A stretch of DNA of 64,000 bases, from positions 510,381,442 through 510,445,441 of the forward strand of contig NC_081410.1 in assembly GCF_030272615.1 (NCBI RefSeq), in the 5' to 3' direction. Position numbers and translations under genes: made by a program. Below the pieces are notes generated by a model. It saw only the letters and a list, made by a program, of their open reading frames with translations, did no database searches and had not been told where the DNA came from. Origin of the DNA: Cryptomeria japonica (Eukaryota; Streptophyta; Pinopsida; Cupressales; Cupressaceae). Below, piece after piece: positions 11,840 to 24,173 of this stretch (position 1 is the first letter of the stretch; each line of letters begins with the position of its first letter).

Positions 11840-12188
11840 TGGATGAATTTCTTCAATCAAGGCCCCCTAGTCCCTAGTTGAATCAATCACGCTTCTAGTA
11901 TTCTTGCGCTATCGTCTTGTCTACTTGCTTTCACATCATGCTCATGCACTAGTAGGTGAGATCAACAACAAAGCTATTTGAAGGAGAAAGAAGGACAATG
12001 GAGCCACATGAAGGAGACATTCAAGTTTGCAATGGTTTGTGTTTGAATTGATGTCTTGTTTTCATGTCTTTATTGAATGTTTTTAGGATTGGTCATTGCA
12101 ATTGAGTTTTTGTGATTGAACTAGGTTAATGTTTATGTTGCTTTGATGATTTCCACATTTCCTATCTACACAAATAATATGCATTTAG

Positions 12189-13523
12189 GATGCAACAATG
12201 GTATCCCATACTCCTCCCACAGTTACTACAATTGTAACTTCAACGCCTGAGGTATAAATTTTGTAACATGTTAAAATAGAATACTAAACTTTGAATTCAA
12301 AAAAATTACAAGATATACTAACTATCTTTAATGCTTGGTCCAATTTTTGGTCTTTAGGTGTTGACAGCGGACTAAATGTTCTAGATTGATGACATCATGC
12401 TCTCAGTGATCGATTTTGGCCTATAAGGATATACGGTATCATATTTTGTACACTCTTTTTTATGTATTGTTTTGATGGAATATTCAAGTCATTTCATTTT
12501 AGATTTTTAAAATTATGTTTAATATATTATCTATACTAATATCTCATGTTAATTTTGTTTTTTTAGGGTACCCCCTCCACGTCTAGGCCTCGTCCTAAGC
12601 AAAAGAATTCCTTGAAGATGCCAAAACATGGGAAGAAGGTAATTGAACACATTTTTAGTTGTACAATTGTTTGAAAATGTTGAAATTGTATTAGTTGGGA
12701 TTTGTAGATTGATTAGAGTTTTTATCCTATTTTACATGTACAGCGGCCATTGAGCTATGTGGATTTGTTGAATGCACCTGATTCGCTCGTGGATCAAGAG
12801 AGGGCGGAGGTATGTATCTCTACTTTATTTTCTTGATTTCATGATTATATGCACGTGTACATATGAACTTGTGATAAATTATAGTCTTATAATGTTTTCA
12901 TACAAAAAATATCCATAGCTGCTTCATCAATGGCGAGCCCTCCTTCGTGCACTAGAGAAGCATCTCAGGATCTAGTACACTTTTGTTTGATATATTACAT
13001 TAATTGTTTTTAACCTACAATACTTATCATTATATTAATTGTATTTAATTTTTGATCATTTTTTGTGTAGGTAATAGTGATAGTTTCTCCATCGATGGTG
13101 AGCTATCCTCAGTCCATTGGAGAAGCATCTTAGGCACGAGTACATTATTGTTCTCTATATTGTAGCTTTTAAGTGTTTTTTATGTATTTATGTTAGTACA
13201 TTGTATTAATTATACATTTAATCTACAATAGCCCTCTTCATGGTTCAGGCATAATGTGGATCCTTTTAAGTTTGTCTTCAAGAAAACTCCTAAGACTGAC
13301 AAGGAGAGGAGAGCAAAGACATTAGGTCCAAGATCAGCCGATGAGGTAATCTGCATTTCAATTGCAAAGAAATTATAGTTAAATGCATAGTTATGTTGTT
13401 AATTATGAACTATTTTCTACAAAGGAATTATAACTTGGCTTTTGAATTGTGGTTTTGCAGCCATCTAAAGAGTCGCGTACTACATCAAAGAGGCTCGATT
13501 TTGATGATCCACCACAAGTTTAA
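12189..13523 (+). CDS. 3' part of an unrecognised spliced gene, six phase-0 exons
   Basis: Six exon-like segments are flanked by AG acceptors and (except the last) GT donors: 12189-12251, 12358-12435, 12567-12638, 12744-12809, 13232-13345 and 13461-13523. Their lengths are 63, 78, 72, 66, 114 and 63 nt, all multiples of three, and every junction is phase 0. The third encodes a basic GTPSTSRPRPKQKNSLKMPK segment (nuclear-localisation-like). The sixth ends PSKESRTTSKRLDFDDPPQV and TAA. The second exon carries three stops in this frame, so the gene may be decayed or that exon skipped. Earlier exons could lie left of Tat-1, which ends only 18 bp upstream. I recognise no family. Confidence 0.5.
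12919..13140 (+). repeat. Duplicated exon-like block
   Basis: 12919-12974 and 13084-13139 align over about 56 bp (CTTCATCAATGGCGAGC versus CTCCATCGATGGTGAGC, and GAGAAGCATCTCAGG versus GAGAAGCATCTTAGG). Both follow an ATAG acceptor-like site and precede a TAGTACA/GAGTACA donor-like site. They lie between the fourth and fifth phase-0 exons listed for this gene. Neither has a length divisible by three with its visible donor, so they may be dead or alternative exons. Confidence 0.55.
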
Positions 13524-13645
13524 GATCATATAGTGTTATTTGTGGTCATAGAATGAGCAATACATTGAGATATATTCTACATTTTTATTGTATATCGATT
13601 TGGACATGGCATATGCCACATTTTTGTAATACTTGTATTGACATG

Positions 13646-13648
<3 letters not shown>

Positions 13649-13687
<39 letters not shown>
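13649..13687. repeat. (TA)n microsatellite
   Basis: A 39-bp perfect TA run lies about 125 bp past the stop codon of the spliced gene. Confidence 0.95.
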
Positions 13688-13691
<4 letters not shown>

Positions 13692-13727
13692 ATATTTGAT
13701 CCAATAAATGTGTGCCGAGTTAATTAT

Positions 13728-14003
13728 TGTGTATTTGTTGTATTTTGTGGCTGCCCTTTTATAAAGTTATTTATAATTTGCCTATATGATCAACAATATG
13801 AATATAAACAACAAAAATCTATGATATAAAAAATTGTAATCGTGGAATATGATTTGATAAAAAATTTAAAATGTTGAACTAACCCTACAAAACTCCTTGT
13901 ATTCAGTTCATTAATGTGTATTTGTTGTATTTGGTGGCTACCCTTTTATAAATTTAAATTAATATTTGTCTATGTAATAAAAAATATGAATATAAATAAC
14001 AAT
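13728..14003. repeat. Direct duplication of about 86 bp
   Basis: GTGTATTTGTTGTATTT(T/G)GTGG begins both 13728-13813 and 13916-14003. Each copy ends AATATGAATATAAA(C/T)AACAA. The intervening 100 bp has no recognised content. Confidence 0.75.
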
Positions 14004-14084
14004 ATATGTGTGGTGCAAGAACACCCTCATGCTCACAATTGTCAAATTTTGGTTCTCATGTTTGGGGGTCATTTGGATCAAAGA

Positions 14085-14245
14085 TGTAAAATTTACTCAA
14101 TTATTGTTAAAGTTGCTCAATTATCATCAAAGTTGTCAAAGTTGTCAAAGTTTAGCTTCATTTGGATAAAAGATGTTAAATTTGCTCAATTGTTGTCAAA
14201 GTTGCTCACTTGTTGTCAAAGTTGTTGAGTTGTTGTCAAATTTGT
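14085..14245. repeat. Short GTTGCTCAATTGTTGTCAAA-type repeats
   Basis: Degenerate ~21-bp units built from TTGCTCAATT and GTTGTCAAAG run into the 359-bp tandem repeat. Confidence 0.6.
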
Positions 14246-15147
14246 CAAAGTTACAAGATAGGATAGAATTGACTTGGTTTGTCATGTGAACAAACCAACA
14301 TTATGAGCAAATCTGGATGGGTAGGTTTATGCTAGGCATGCTCCTCTCATGCATCCCAAAGAATCAGAACATCAAGAGTCATACCCTACCGATGTGATCT
14401 CTCAAGTGCCCTAAGTCCAAAAAATTGTTAAACTTTGATAGACTATTTCTTCCAATATAGAATACATGTGATCAATTTGTTTGAACCTGTGGGGTCGCAT
14501 GAGGCTCCTCTACAATGGCCTATCTCAGTTTCTGATGACTCGTAGCCATTTTCAATTGGTAGCATTTTTTTGCCTATTGCAAAAACCGTCAGTTGCATGT
14601 AATGCAAAGTTGTAAGATAGGCTAGAATTGATTTGGTTTGTCATGTATACAAACTGACATCACAAGCACATCTGGGTGGGAAGTTTTATGCTAGGAATTC
14701 TCCTCTTGTGCATCCCAAAGCATTAGAACGTCGAGAGTCATACCCTACCGATACGATCTCTCAAGTGCCCTGAGTCCAAAAAATTGTCAAACTTTGACAA
14801 ATCTTTTCTTCCAATCCATGACACATATGATCAATCTATTTGAACCTGTGGGGTCACATGAGGCTCCTCTACAATGGTCTATCTCATTTTTTGACGAATC
14901 AGTGCCATTTTCAATTGGTAGCATTTTTTCGCCTGCTACAAAAATCATCAGTTACATGCAATGCAAAGTTGCAATATAGGCTAGAACTGATTTGGTTCAT
15001 CTTGTGCACAAACTGACATCACAAGTGCATTTGGGTGGGTAGGTTTACGCTAGGCATTCTCCTCTCGTGCATCCCAAAGCATCTTAATGTCGAGTCATAC
15101 CCTACTGGCGTGATCTCTTAAGTACCCTGAGTCCAAAAAATTGCCAA
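14246..15147. repeat. 359-bp tandem repeat, about 2.5 copies
   Basis: The landmark CAAGATAGGATAGAATTGA-like segment recurs at 14254, 14613 and 14972, exactly 359 bp apart each time. Further landmarks recur in each unit: GCATCCCAAAG, CATACCCTACCGAT and CCAAAAAATTG. The third unit stops after about 175 bp, where the transposase-like pseudogene begins on the other strand. The units differ mainly by transitions. Confidence 0.88.
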
Positions 15148-15149
15148 AA

Positions 15150-17561
15150 TCCACTAATGTCTCCATCTGGCTCAATTGTAGTGCTTTGGGAATTCGCTAT
15201 GTATCAATGCAAACCAACGGTCTACAAGACCATTTGTCAACCCACTCTTGTGATTCACATTCTTCCCACAAACAACACATGCATGAAGAGCAAAAATATA
15301 CCATCTATCTTGTATAAATTTCTAGTGAACTTGCATTTGAACTCATAATTGAGTGCATGTCACTTGATCTTGCAATTGTACAACAATCTAGATAGTTTTC
15401 AATGTTAGAGTCAATGATCAACCAAAAATATCTATGAACCATTAATGTACTTGGATTACCTGGACCCATCATAGATTTACACCATCGCACAATAGTTTTT
15501 TCATCTATCAACTCAGCACCACCTTCCTACTCCAATTCATCTCTAGCTAGGGCTCTTTTTACACATGCTCTTGCACCATCGTGCTCTCCCTTACCATGTC
15601 CAGCCTTAGTGAAATTCCAAAAATATTGTACACTGCTTGTCATATAAATCCTTGTCAACCAATTAAACATCCTTGCATTCTTGAGTTGTGCGGTGCAATT
15701 ATCTGACCATATTAAGTGTCGGTTGTATTGTATGTTTATTTCCTTTAAATTATCATAGAAAACTTTGAATCATCCTTGTACAAACTCTAATGAATGAGTA
15801 TGATCATCACTTATGTAGAAGTGATACTCTCTTACAACCTTTCTATCATCCTCTATTCTATCATCTGCATGCATGAATGTTATGTGTACAAAAATAGAAA
15901 CTTGTGTAGAATGATAATACATATATTGCACTTCATTTTGAGGTTGTAGTGTAAAATTTTCAGAAAAATTAATAATAGAGACAATGGTTCCAAGAGGAAA
16001 TATGTCCTTACATAACTTGAATTTCTCATCTAACCATTGAGCTCTATGTCTATGCATTATGTACTCATAAACTAGTTTCTCTTGAAACATTTTCATAAAT
16101 TCAGCTTTACATATATCATTTTTCACTCACTCACATCTCTTCAAATCTTTTCCATTTTTAATTCCATATGTGAATGTCTTGTATTTTCCAAAAGAAACTA
16201 GTTTCCTACCAATTTGATGTGTGCTCTCCAAATGTAAACATCTTGGTAAATAGTGAAAACCACCACATATAGCACAAGAACCTTCCAAACAAAGCATCTT
16301 ACAATAAATGCAACCATCATGTCTATTACATAGCACACTTTAAATAAATTCTCTTACAGACTTAGGAGGTGCTTGTATATTGCATTCCTGCAAAACATCA
16401 TTAGTGTGGAAAGTAGAACAAATATGACAAAAAATATCATAGTGCATGGAAAGTTCAATATGCATCCTACAACAACACGTGGTGCGTACATGATTAATCT
16501 TAATATAAAAAGGTTTTTCCATTTCAAAAAATATTTGAGAAACTCTTATTTGAGGAAGCGTTTCAAGGAATCTTTCATAAAATTTTGTTTGAGTCATATC
16601 CAAATAGTGTTTGGCATGTGGCTCACAATTTGTATACCCGATTCGCCTTCTAACAACATCTCTTTGGTTGGGCAGAACTCTTGTGTTGTCATGCAAAAAA
16701 AAATTCAATTAATACTCTTAGTGCATCAACAACAACCTTGTCTTTGTGTGGTATTCTACTCGAGAATGCCCAAAAAGAATTATTGTTAGGTTCATCTATT
16801 TTTTCTTGCCTCTGTAATTTTTTAGTTAATGTTGTTCTACTAACGTTTAATGCCTTACTTGTTTTTCTTATCAAACGATATTTTTTTATTTTCTTTCTCA
16901 TTATGGTTGATACAATGATACGTCGAGTAACATTAGAATCTTTAGTATGTGATTTTGAACCAATAGCTTGATATGCATCAAATATATTTCTCACAATAGT
17001 TCTTTCGTTGTTACTTTCAGATGATCTTAGGCCTAGAATTCTCATTGTCTCTCTAAAATTCAAATTTTTAATCATTTGAACAATTAATTGACATCTTGAG
17101 GTTTGATTTAAGTATTCAAAATAGTTTTTCCATATCCTTTTAACCATTCTCCTACAAGTTTGTTCATTCATTTTATCGGGCATTGACTTCAATATATTCT
17201 CATCAATGTCAATTAGATACTTTGGTTTCCTACGAATGATTCTAGGATTTGTTAACATTTGTGCCTTGTGTACATTGTGTACATTCAATTCATCAAATAG
17301 AGCAGGTGTAAGTTAATAATTTAATACATTATTCAATGTGCTCTCTTCTTCATATGCATTAGGTTCATACGGTAAATCAAATGTCTCTTCTCCAATTGCA
17401 TTAGGTGCATTATATTTGTTTTGTAAATCAAATTAATATGTTGAGGATGGCATACATTCTTGTCCCATTGGTCTTATGTCACATAATTTCTTCACACACT
17501 GCCTTTGTCTTTCCTTTTCAGCCTCTCGTTGTTCCATCGTTCCTCACTTGTTCTTTCCCAT
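15150..17561 (-). pseudogene. Transposase-like protein with HTH-like and RNase H-fold-like segments
   Basis: One minus-strand frame runs from ATG at 17561 to about 16700, shifts in a T run at about 16693-16701, and continues to about 15150, roughly 790 codons with a handful of stops. The N-terminal part is polar (EQREAEKERQRQ). The middle (about 17000-16730) is basic and looks helix-turn-helix-like (KTSKALNVSRTTLTKKLQR). Cys/His-rich clusters follow (HDGCIYCKMLCLEGSCAICG), then HLIWSDNCTAQLKNARMFNW and FWNFTKAGHGKGEHDGARA. The S-D-N-C and H-G-K-G-x-H-D-G blocks look like the second and third acidic blocks of a DDE/RNase H-fold transposase (inference from motif form). I cannot name the superfamily. 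Confidence 0.6.
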
Positions 17562-17880
17562 GGTTGATATCAGTTGTCCTAAATAGAATCATATTACATA
17601 TATATGTAAACAAAAGTTCATAAACAATCAAATAACCATAAATATGCATCTTATAATTATTTTTTTGAATAAAAAATATAAAACAATCACAATAATATTG
17701 ACAAAACTAATAAGAACAACAATTCAATCATTTCAAATCATGCAAAAACAAAAAATTCACTTACTTCTATCTATAAAATAGTGACAGAAGTGTAGACACA
17801 GTTGCAGTGGGGCCTTCAACAACCTCAAAAACTTCTTTTGAGGCCATTGAGGCTCTTGGGAAAATAAAACTAAGTCTAAG
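17562..17880. other. AT-rich stretch upstream of the transposase-like gene
   Basis: No gene or repeat seen apart from short A runs. It would hold the promoter of the minus-strand gene if that gene had one. Confidence 0.4.
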
Positions 17881-18060
17881 TACCGCATATGCGTTGTTAG
17901 TCCCTAAAATGTTGACAAGCCCAACAATTGTTTTTTCACCCTATACGCGCTTAGAACTCATAAATACCACGTACGTGCTCCTAGGCCTTAAAATTATTAT
18001 GACAAGGTAGCAAACTAATAGGCTTAGTACCTCGTACGCGCTATTTGTAGTAAATAAAAT

Positions 18061-18402
18061 GTGAAGGAAAAGGGAGGGAGGGAGATGGAGAGGGGGAGAG
18101 AGGGAGAGGGAGAGAGAGAGAGAGGGGTGGGGAGAGGGAGAGAGGGAGAGAGGGAGAGGGTGAGAGAGGGAGATAGAAAGAGTGGGGAGGGAGAGAAGAA
18201 GAGAGAGAGGGATGGGGTATGGAGGAAGGGAGAAGGTGAGAGAGGGACAGAGAGGTAGAGAGAGAGAGGGAGGGATAGAGTGGGGGAGAGAGGGATAGAG
18301 AGGGAGAGAGAGAAAATAAGAGGGAGAGAGGGGGATAGAAGGAAAGGGAGGGAGAGAGGGAGAGGGGGAGAGGGAGAGGGGGGAGAGAGGGGGAGGGGGA
18401 GT

Positions 18403-18461
<59 letters not shown>

Positions 18462-18627
18462 AGAGGGAGAGAGAGAGAGAGGGAGGGAGGGAGAGAAGAA
18501 GAGAGAGTGATAGGGTATGGAGGAAGGGAGAATGGGAGAGAGGGAGAGAGAGAGGTAGAGGGAGGGAGGAAGGGAGAGGAAGAGGAAGAGAGAGGGGGAG
18601 AGAGGGAGAGAGAGAGAGAGAGAGAGA
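18061..18627. repeat. Long imperfect (GA)n / GGGAGA microsatellite
   Basis: About 570 bp of GA, GGGAGA and GGAGAGG words, with a pure GA core at about 18408-18450. It produces long spurious open frames on both strands. Confidence 0.95.
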
Positions 18628-18664
18628 CCTTGTACGCGCTTGAGAGGGCGAGAGGGAGAAAATA

Positions 18665-18870
18665 CACATACATACACACATGTGTGTATATATACTTAAT
18701 ATATTATATATTATATAAAATATATTATATATTATTATATACATATATATTATATAATATATTATATATGTATATAATAATATATAATATATTATATATT
18801 ATTATATACATATATATTATATATTATATATATACACATATTATATATAAAATATCATATTATACATATT
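18665..18870. repeat. Imperfect TATA-rich microsatellite
   Basis: CATATATATTATATAATATATTA-type words over about 200 bp directly after the GA tract, with short self-complementary stretches. Confidence 0.85.
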
Positions 18871-18943
18871 ATACACACTCCCAAATTTTAAACAAAAGTA
18901 GCGCGTATGCGCTTCTTATACCATAGGTACCCTGTACGCACTT

Positions 18944-19525
18944 TTGACTATTTAGGCTTGGAAATAGGCCTGGATAACAAAGCTACGGGTTGGAAGTTTG
19001 ATTTTCCTCCTTTTTTATGTGTTTTATTTTATCAACTTGGTTTCTTGACTTTGTCATCATTAGGTTTACACTTCATCAAGTGGCTATTTCTAAAATTGCC
19101 ACCAGATTTTCACCCATCTTCTGAGCTTTCTAACCATATATTTTTTTAAAATTTGAACAACAATAACATTATTATTGAATTTCTTTTACCAGTGTCTCCA
19201 TAGTTCTCATAGACATACGTGTACCATTTTTTTAATAACTTTTGATCTACATATCCAAATTTAAAAAACTTTATATATTATTGTAGTGCACTTGATTTTT
19301 TACAATTAAAAATAAAAAGAAATTGTATTTTTTATTTTTTTAGTGCAAGTTATGCTTCACGCATGAACAAGTACCTATTTTTTAGGATGTGCTTGATTGG
19401 AAAAACCATAAAAAAAAAGAACTCAACAAAAATTACAAAAAAATACACAACTTCTACTTCTCACTCTTAACTATATTTCTGCCAAAGGATTTGTCAAAAT
19501 ACTAAATCTAACTATGACTTTTTTT
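18944..19525. other. Unassigned AT-rich stretch
   Basis: Contains an 80-codon open frame (18907-19149) with no recognised features. I see nothing else of note. Confidence 0.4.
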
Positions 19526-20209
<684 letters not shown>

Positions 20210-20324
20210 TATGTATATATATGTATATGTATATATATGTGTGTGTCTGTGTGTATATACATATATGTATATATATATGTGTGTGTGTGTGTGTATATAT
20301 GTATATGTATATATACATATGTAC

Positions 20325-20362
<38 letters not shown>

Positions 20363-20465
20363 GTGTATGTATATATGTATATATACATGTGTGCATGTGT
20401 ATGTATGTATGTATATATATATATGTATGTATATATATATATATGTATGTATCTATGTATATATG

Positions 20466-20542
<77 letters not shown>

Positions 20543-20560
20543 GGTTATATATATATGTTC
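20210..20560. repeat. Mixed (TA)/(TG)n microsatellite
   Basis: About 350 bp of TATA, TGTG and TGTA words ending in a pure TA run of about 70 bp. Open frames here are artefacts of the repeat. Confidence 0.96.
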
Positions 20561-20564
20561 ATAC

Positions 20565-23374
20565 TAGTAAAATAGGAATAAGTTGTTTATTTCAAATTTG
20601 GTTTTAATATTTTTTTTTTTAAATAGATTAACTAGTTGCAAGATAAATATTAGAAAGGCTTCAATAAATTTACTTTCAGATTAAAATATTACTAGTTTCA
20701 TGTGAACTAATGAAACGCTAATGTTTTGTTTTAATCTGAACTTTTTGACTAATTAATAAACAGATTTCAGCTCATAAACAGAAATTTAAATGGATATAAA
20801 TCTATTTCTTTGTCCAGGTAATTTATTATGCTTGTAATGAAACAATAAAAAAGCTGTAAATAGATATTTTCATTTCCTATTTTTACTTTTACAAAATGAA
20901 CTTTCAAGAATGAAACTATCCAGGACTTCAAATAGATTGTAAATAAATGAAATACAAATTTAGAGCTTGCTAAGTTTTTCTTCTTTTGACAATGTCTTAA
21001 ATCTGAAAAATCATCATTGTTGTGCTAATAAATAGAATGTGAATATTTTCCTATTTTGTATTTATTCATATCATAAATACAACAATAAAGAAATACAAGA
21101 TTAATACAACTCTTTTTTTGTCTCTTTTCCTTTACTTCTAATACAATAACTTAATGAAACAAAACCTTTATTTTCTTCTCACATGCACTTTATTTTGTAA
21201 CACAATAGTAGGAAGAGAAATACAAGGGGGTCTTTCTTTTACATTCTTTCACTAATAAGCATAAACTAAAATAGATATGAAGTGCAACTTGAAACATTCC
21301 TCAACCAACCACCTAGAAATCCTTCTTTCTTTCTTCTCCTACATCCATTAAGCAAACCTGCAAATACAAATTCCTTTGGTTGTGAGCATGTAGGATCACC
21401 TCCCAACCTAGGCCTATAAGAGGCCACCCCTAAGTTACGGAGAACTAAGTGCCAAATAGGTTACAAGAAATCAACTCACACACATACAATTTTCAGATTA
21501 CAAAATAATGCATTCAACACAATAAACCCATCCCAAGCTTAACATATAGCCATCAAGAATGACATTCTTAAAGTTGGGTGAAGGTGGACTAAACATGCTG
21601 AGATCTCCAATATAACATAATAACACAAAGCCATTACAAAGCCAAAATCTCTTTCAAAACTTGGTCTCTCATGACCACAAAGATAAATCCCTTATGACCC
21701 CTTGACGCTTTTAAGCCAATACTCCCCTTATGACCCCCAAATTTAATAATTTAAATAAAGCAAGGAACCCGGATCCTTGTATCCCTCTCTTCTTAAAACA
21801 GGGACTCTACACCCTATGAATGTCAAACTCCCTTCACCCCAAGACTACTCTACCCTCCCAAGGATGAGTTTTCTCTTGACTCTCATAACAATTACATAAA
21901 TAAGAATTCAACAAAAATTAATACACATCCATGTTCAAAATAACACAACACACAAATGCAAACACAAAATTTTAACATATGCAAATTATCAAAAAAACAA
22001 CCAAATGCATTTAAACCTAAGGGTGACAATGCACCAACCTTAAATCCTGCAATGGAAAATATGAGAGATTTGATGAAGAGCCTCCAACCAAGCCAACACG
22101 ATCCACCAACTACAAGATTCCTTCCTAAATTTTCTTCTTCAAAATTCAATTTCTACAACCACTCTTGATCTCAAAGATTGGAGAGTGGGTGATAAAAATT
22201 CTAAGTCTCCATTTTTCTCCTAAGTAGACTCTCTCCTCACAATTTCCAGCTTCCTTGGAAGACGATGTGAGAGCTCATAGGTTGGTCTTCCCAAGCTTCT
22301 TACAAGGTTCCTAAAAGAGAAAACTGAAAAGGTAAGTGTAAGGTGGGGAAGTGCATCAAACACAAGAATGGAAGGTTGTCTAACCAAGACTCAATCTTCT
22401 AGAAGTTTATTTTCGCCCATCAAGAAAATGTCACTTTTGAAGTGACTTGGCAATCACATGTGAGTGGTTATAATCTCAAAAAGTTACCTTACCAATATGT
22501 ATATCAAGTGGGCCTTCAAAGATGACTTAACCTCAACTATAGGAGTTAGTTTGACCCCACAAAAACCCACCTAAAGTTTACCTACGGGTCAAACTTGATT
22601 TGACCATTCAAAGGGCTCCCTAACCAAGTTGTCTTTTGGGACCACTAAATGGGATTTGAAAATGCATTGGTTTTCACATTTACCTCTCAAAGACATGTCA
22701 CATGACAACTCACAATAAATTACAAGTGTCAAGTGATACCATAAAATACAACACATCAACATACACTTGGACATGTCTTTTCAAGGTGAATTTAAATTAA
22801 AATTAAACAAATTCAACACACACACATGCATTCACTTATACAATACAAATGAAGTATTGTCTCTCCAAATAGACAAACCTTGGTTTGACAATCGCACATA
22901 GGTTTGGCTTTAGCTCTCCTGTATATTTTCATGGTCACATGGATTAATATCCTACACATCTCAACCCACATATCAGTAGGTCCAAAACAATATGCATACA
23001 TATATGAAAGAAAATACTTTAAAACACATAGAATCCAATTTCAAATCATATCATGATTTCATCTTTTAATCAAGAACAACAAGGATAGAATTAAATTTCC
23101 TTTCCTAACAATTCATAGGTAACCATTTACTAAATTACAACATTCATTGCATTCATATAAAGCAATCATCAACTAGGCATGCATACATGATTCATCCTAA
23201 CATCAACATAAGTACTGAAATTAAGCATAATATGGGATATATCATATGATCCAATATTATCAAATCATCTATCAAATAGTCTTAAAATTCATAATGCATC
23301 AAAGTAAGGTATCAAATGATAAGTCCATAGTTAAAAATAAAGAAGTGTTATGATGGGCTCGGGGTAGAGTGTCA
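20565..23374 (-). repeat. LTR-A: partial extra copy of the Chromo-1-type LTR
   Basis: Colinear landmarks tie this stretch to LTR-B about 4.03-4.14 kb further on. The CCTAGGC...GCCACCCC block is at 21400 and 25540. GGAGAGTGGGTGAT is at 22178 and 26268. TGTCTCTCCAAATA is at 22858 and 26889. CATGGTCACATGG is at 22930 and 26958. A CTCGGGGTAGAG / GTCGAGGTGAGG end is at 23359 and 27394. The copies have diverged strongly between landmarks. The left end is lost in or near the TA/TG microsatellite. LTR-A abuts LTR-B at a shared TGTCA (23370-23374). Orientation is taken from LTR-B. Confidence 0.6.
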
Positions 23375-24173
23375 TGCCCAAAATTTAGGGCAAAAACAGA
23401 ATGATTTTTTTTTTAAAACAACTAGATAATTGACACAGTTTACTATCACAACATGTGTTATCATGTTGGTCAACAAAGTTCAAACAATTTCTTGATACTA
23501 ACTAAGTATCAAAACTTAATTAAAATTCATTTGCGGAAACTAAATGTTTTAATTTGTTTTCTCATCAAATAAAGTCGATAGTCTAGTTTTATTTAAACTC
23601 ATTTAAATGGGTGGATGAAGATAAGAATTGATCTCCCATAAAACCATATTGACTAAATTTCTTTTTAAATCATTAATTAAATAAATGGATTAAAGTGTCA
23701 AATTAATTTCCTAAATGACATTATTCGCTGAGGAAAAATTATCTTTCCAATAATCAATTTAGCTTCCAAGGAATTAATTTTTATTTTTTTAAAATTTAAT
23801 TCAAGGCTTCACAAATAGTTAATTTGATAAAATAATTAATTGGGATTTAAATTCCCAAGTCCATCTAAATTGAAAACCCTATCTAATCTAAAATATAGAT
23901 TTTCCTCAACTTAAAAACAAATTTTCATGTAATCCCTATTTAGGATTTTTTTTATTTTTTTTATTTTTATTTATAAACAAGAATTTAACAGTCTATTCTA
24001 TTATTATTATTTTTATTACCCTAGCCCTACCCGGGCTAAGGTTTGATATATATATATTTTTTTGTTTTGTTCAAACCCCGCATTGCAGGGCCGAACTGAG
24101 AGAGAGATAGCACGGCGAAGGGCGAACGCAAGGAAAGGCGGGTGTTACCAGTGGCGGCGCGGCCATGGCCGCC

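Larger units (their letters stand above)
1..12170 (+). mobile_element. Tat-1: Ty3/Gypsy Tat-lineage LTR retrotransposon, 5' end outside window
   Basis: The window opens inside gag. The order gag, protease, G-patch, RT, RNase H, second RNase H, integrase, antisense PMD frame, polypurine tract and 3' LTR is read directly. The second, archaeal-type RNase H between RNase H and integrase is the known hallmark of the plant Tat lineage (Ogre/Retand type). The coding frame stays in one phase from base 5 to about 5520 and shifts once. At least 17 in-frame stops make it inactive. The 5' LTR and PBS lie left of the window. The right end is inferred from the CTACA end of the LTR; no target-site duplication can be checked. 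Confidence 0.88.
10783..12170 (+). repeat. Tat-1 3' LTR (proposed)
   Basis: The segment starts TGTAGACATC after a purine tract and ends CTATCTACA. It holds a TATA box (TATAAAT, 11833) about 340 bp before its end, as expected for U3/R/U5. U3 contains a tandem repeat at 10990-11160 and AT-rich TTTGTCATAATT repeats at 11635-11765. The Tat-2 LTR has a similar TTTTAGG-TTGCAT start region and a TATA box in the same relative place. The left LTR is outside the window, so the ends are not proven. Confidence 0.6.
17881..18943. repeat. Recurring TACC-nn-GTACGCGCTT motif around a GA microsatellite
   Basis: Related copies: TACCGCATATGCGTTG (17881), ATACGCGCTTAG (17943), TACCACGTACGTGCTC (17965), TACCTCGTACGCGCT (18028), ACCTTGTACGCGCTTG (18627), GCGCGTATGCGCTTC (18901) and TACCCTGTACGCACTT (18928). 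Several are followed by an AG...AAAAT tail about 20-25 bp on. The core is CpG-rich and partly palindromic in an AT-rich context. They look like units of a decayed tandem repeat split by expansion of the GA tract. Confidence 0.6.

Noticed and set aside
14246-15147. Possible CRISPR-like array
   Set aside because: Units are 359 bp and contiguous, without short repeats and unique spacers; plant context.
17941-18744. Very long Ser/Leu/Pro-rich and Glu/Arg-rich open frames on both strands
   Set aside because: They are produced by the GA microsatellite; no start context, domain or conservation.
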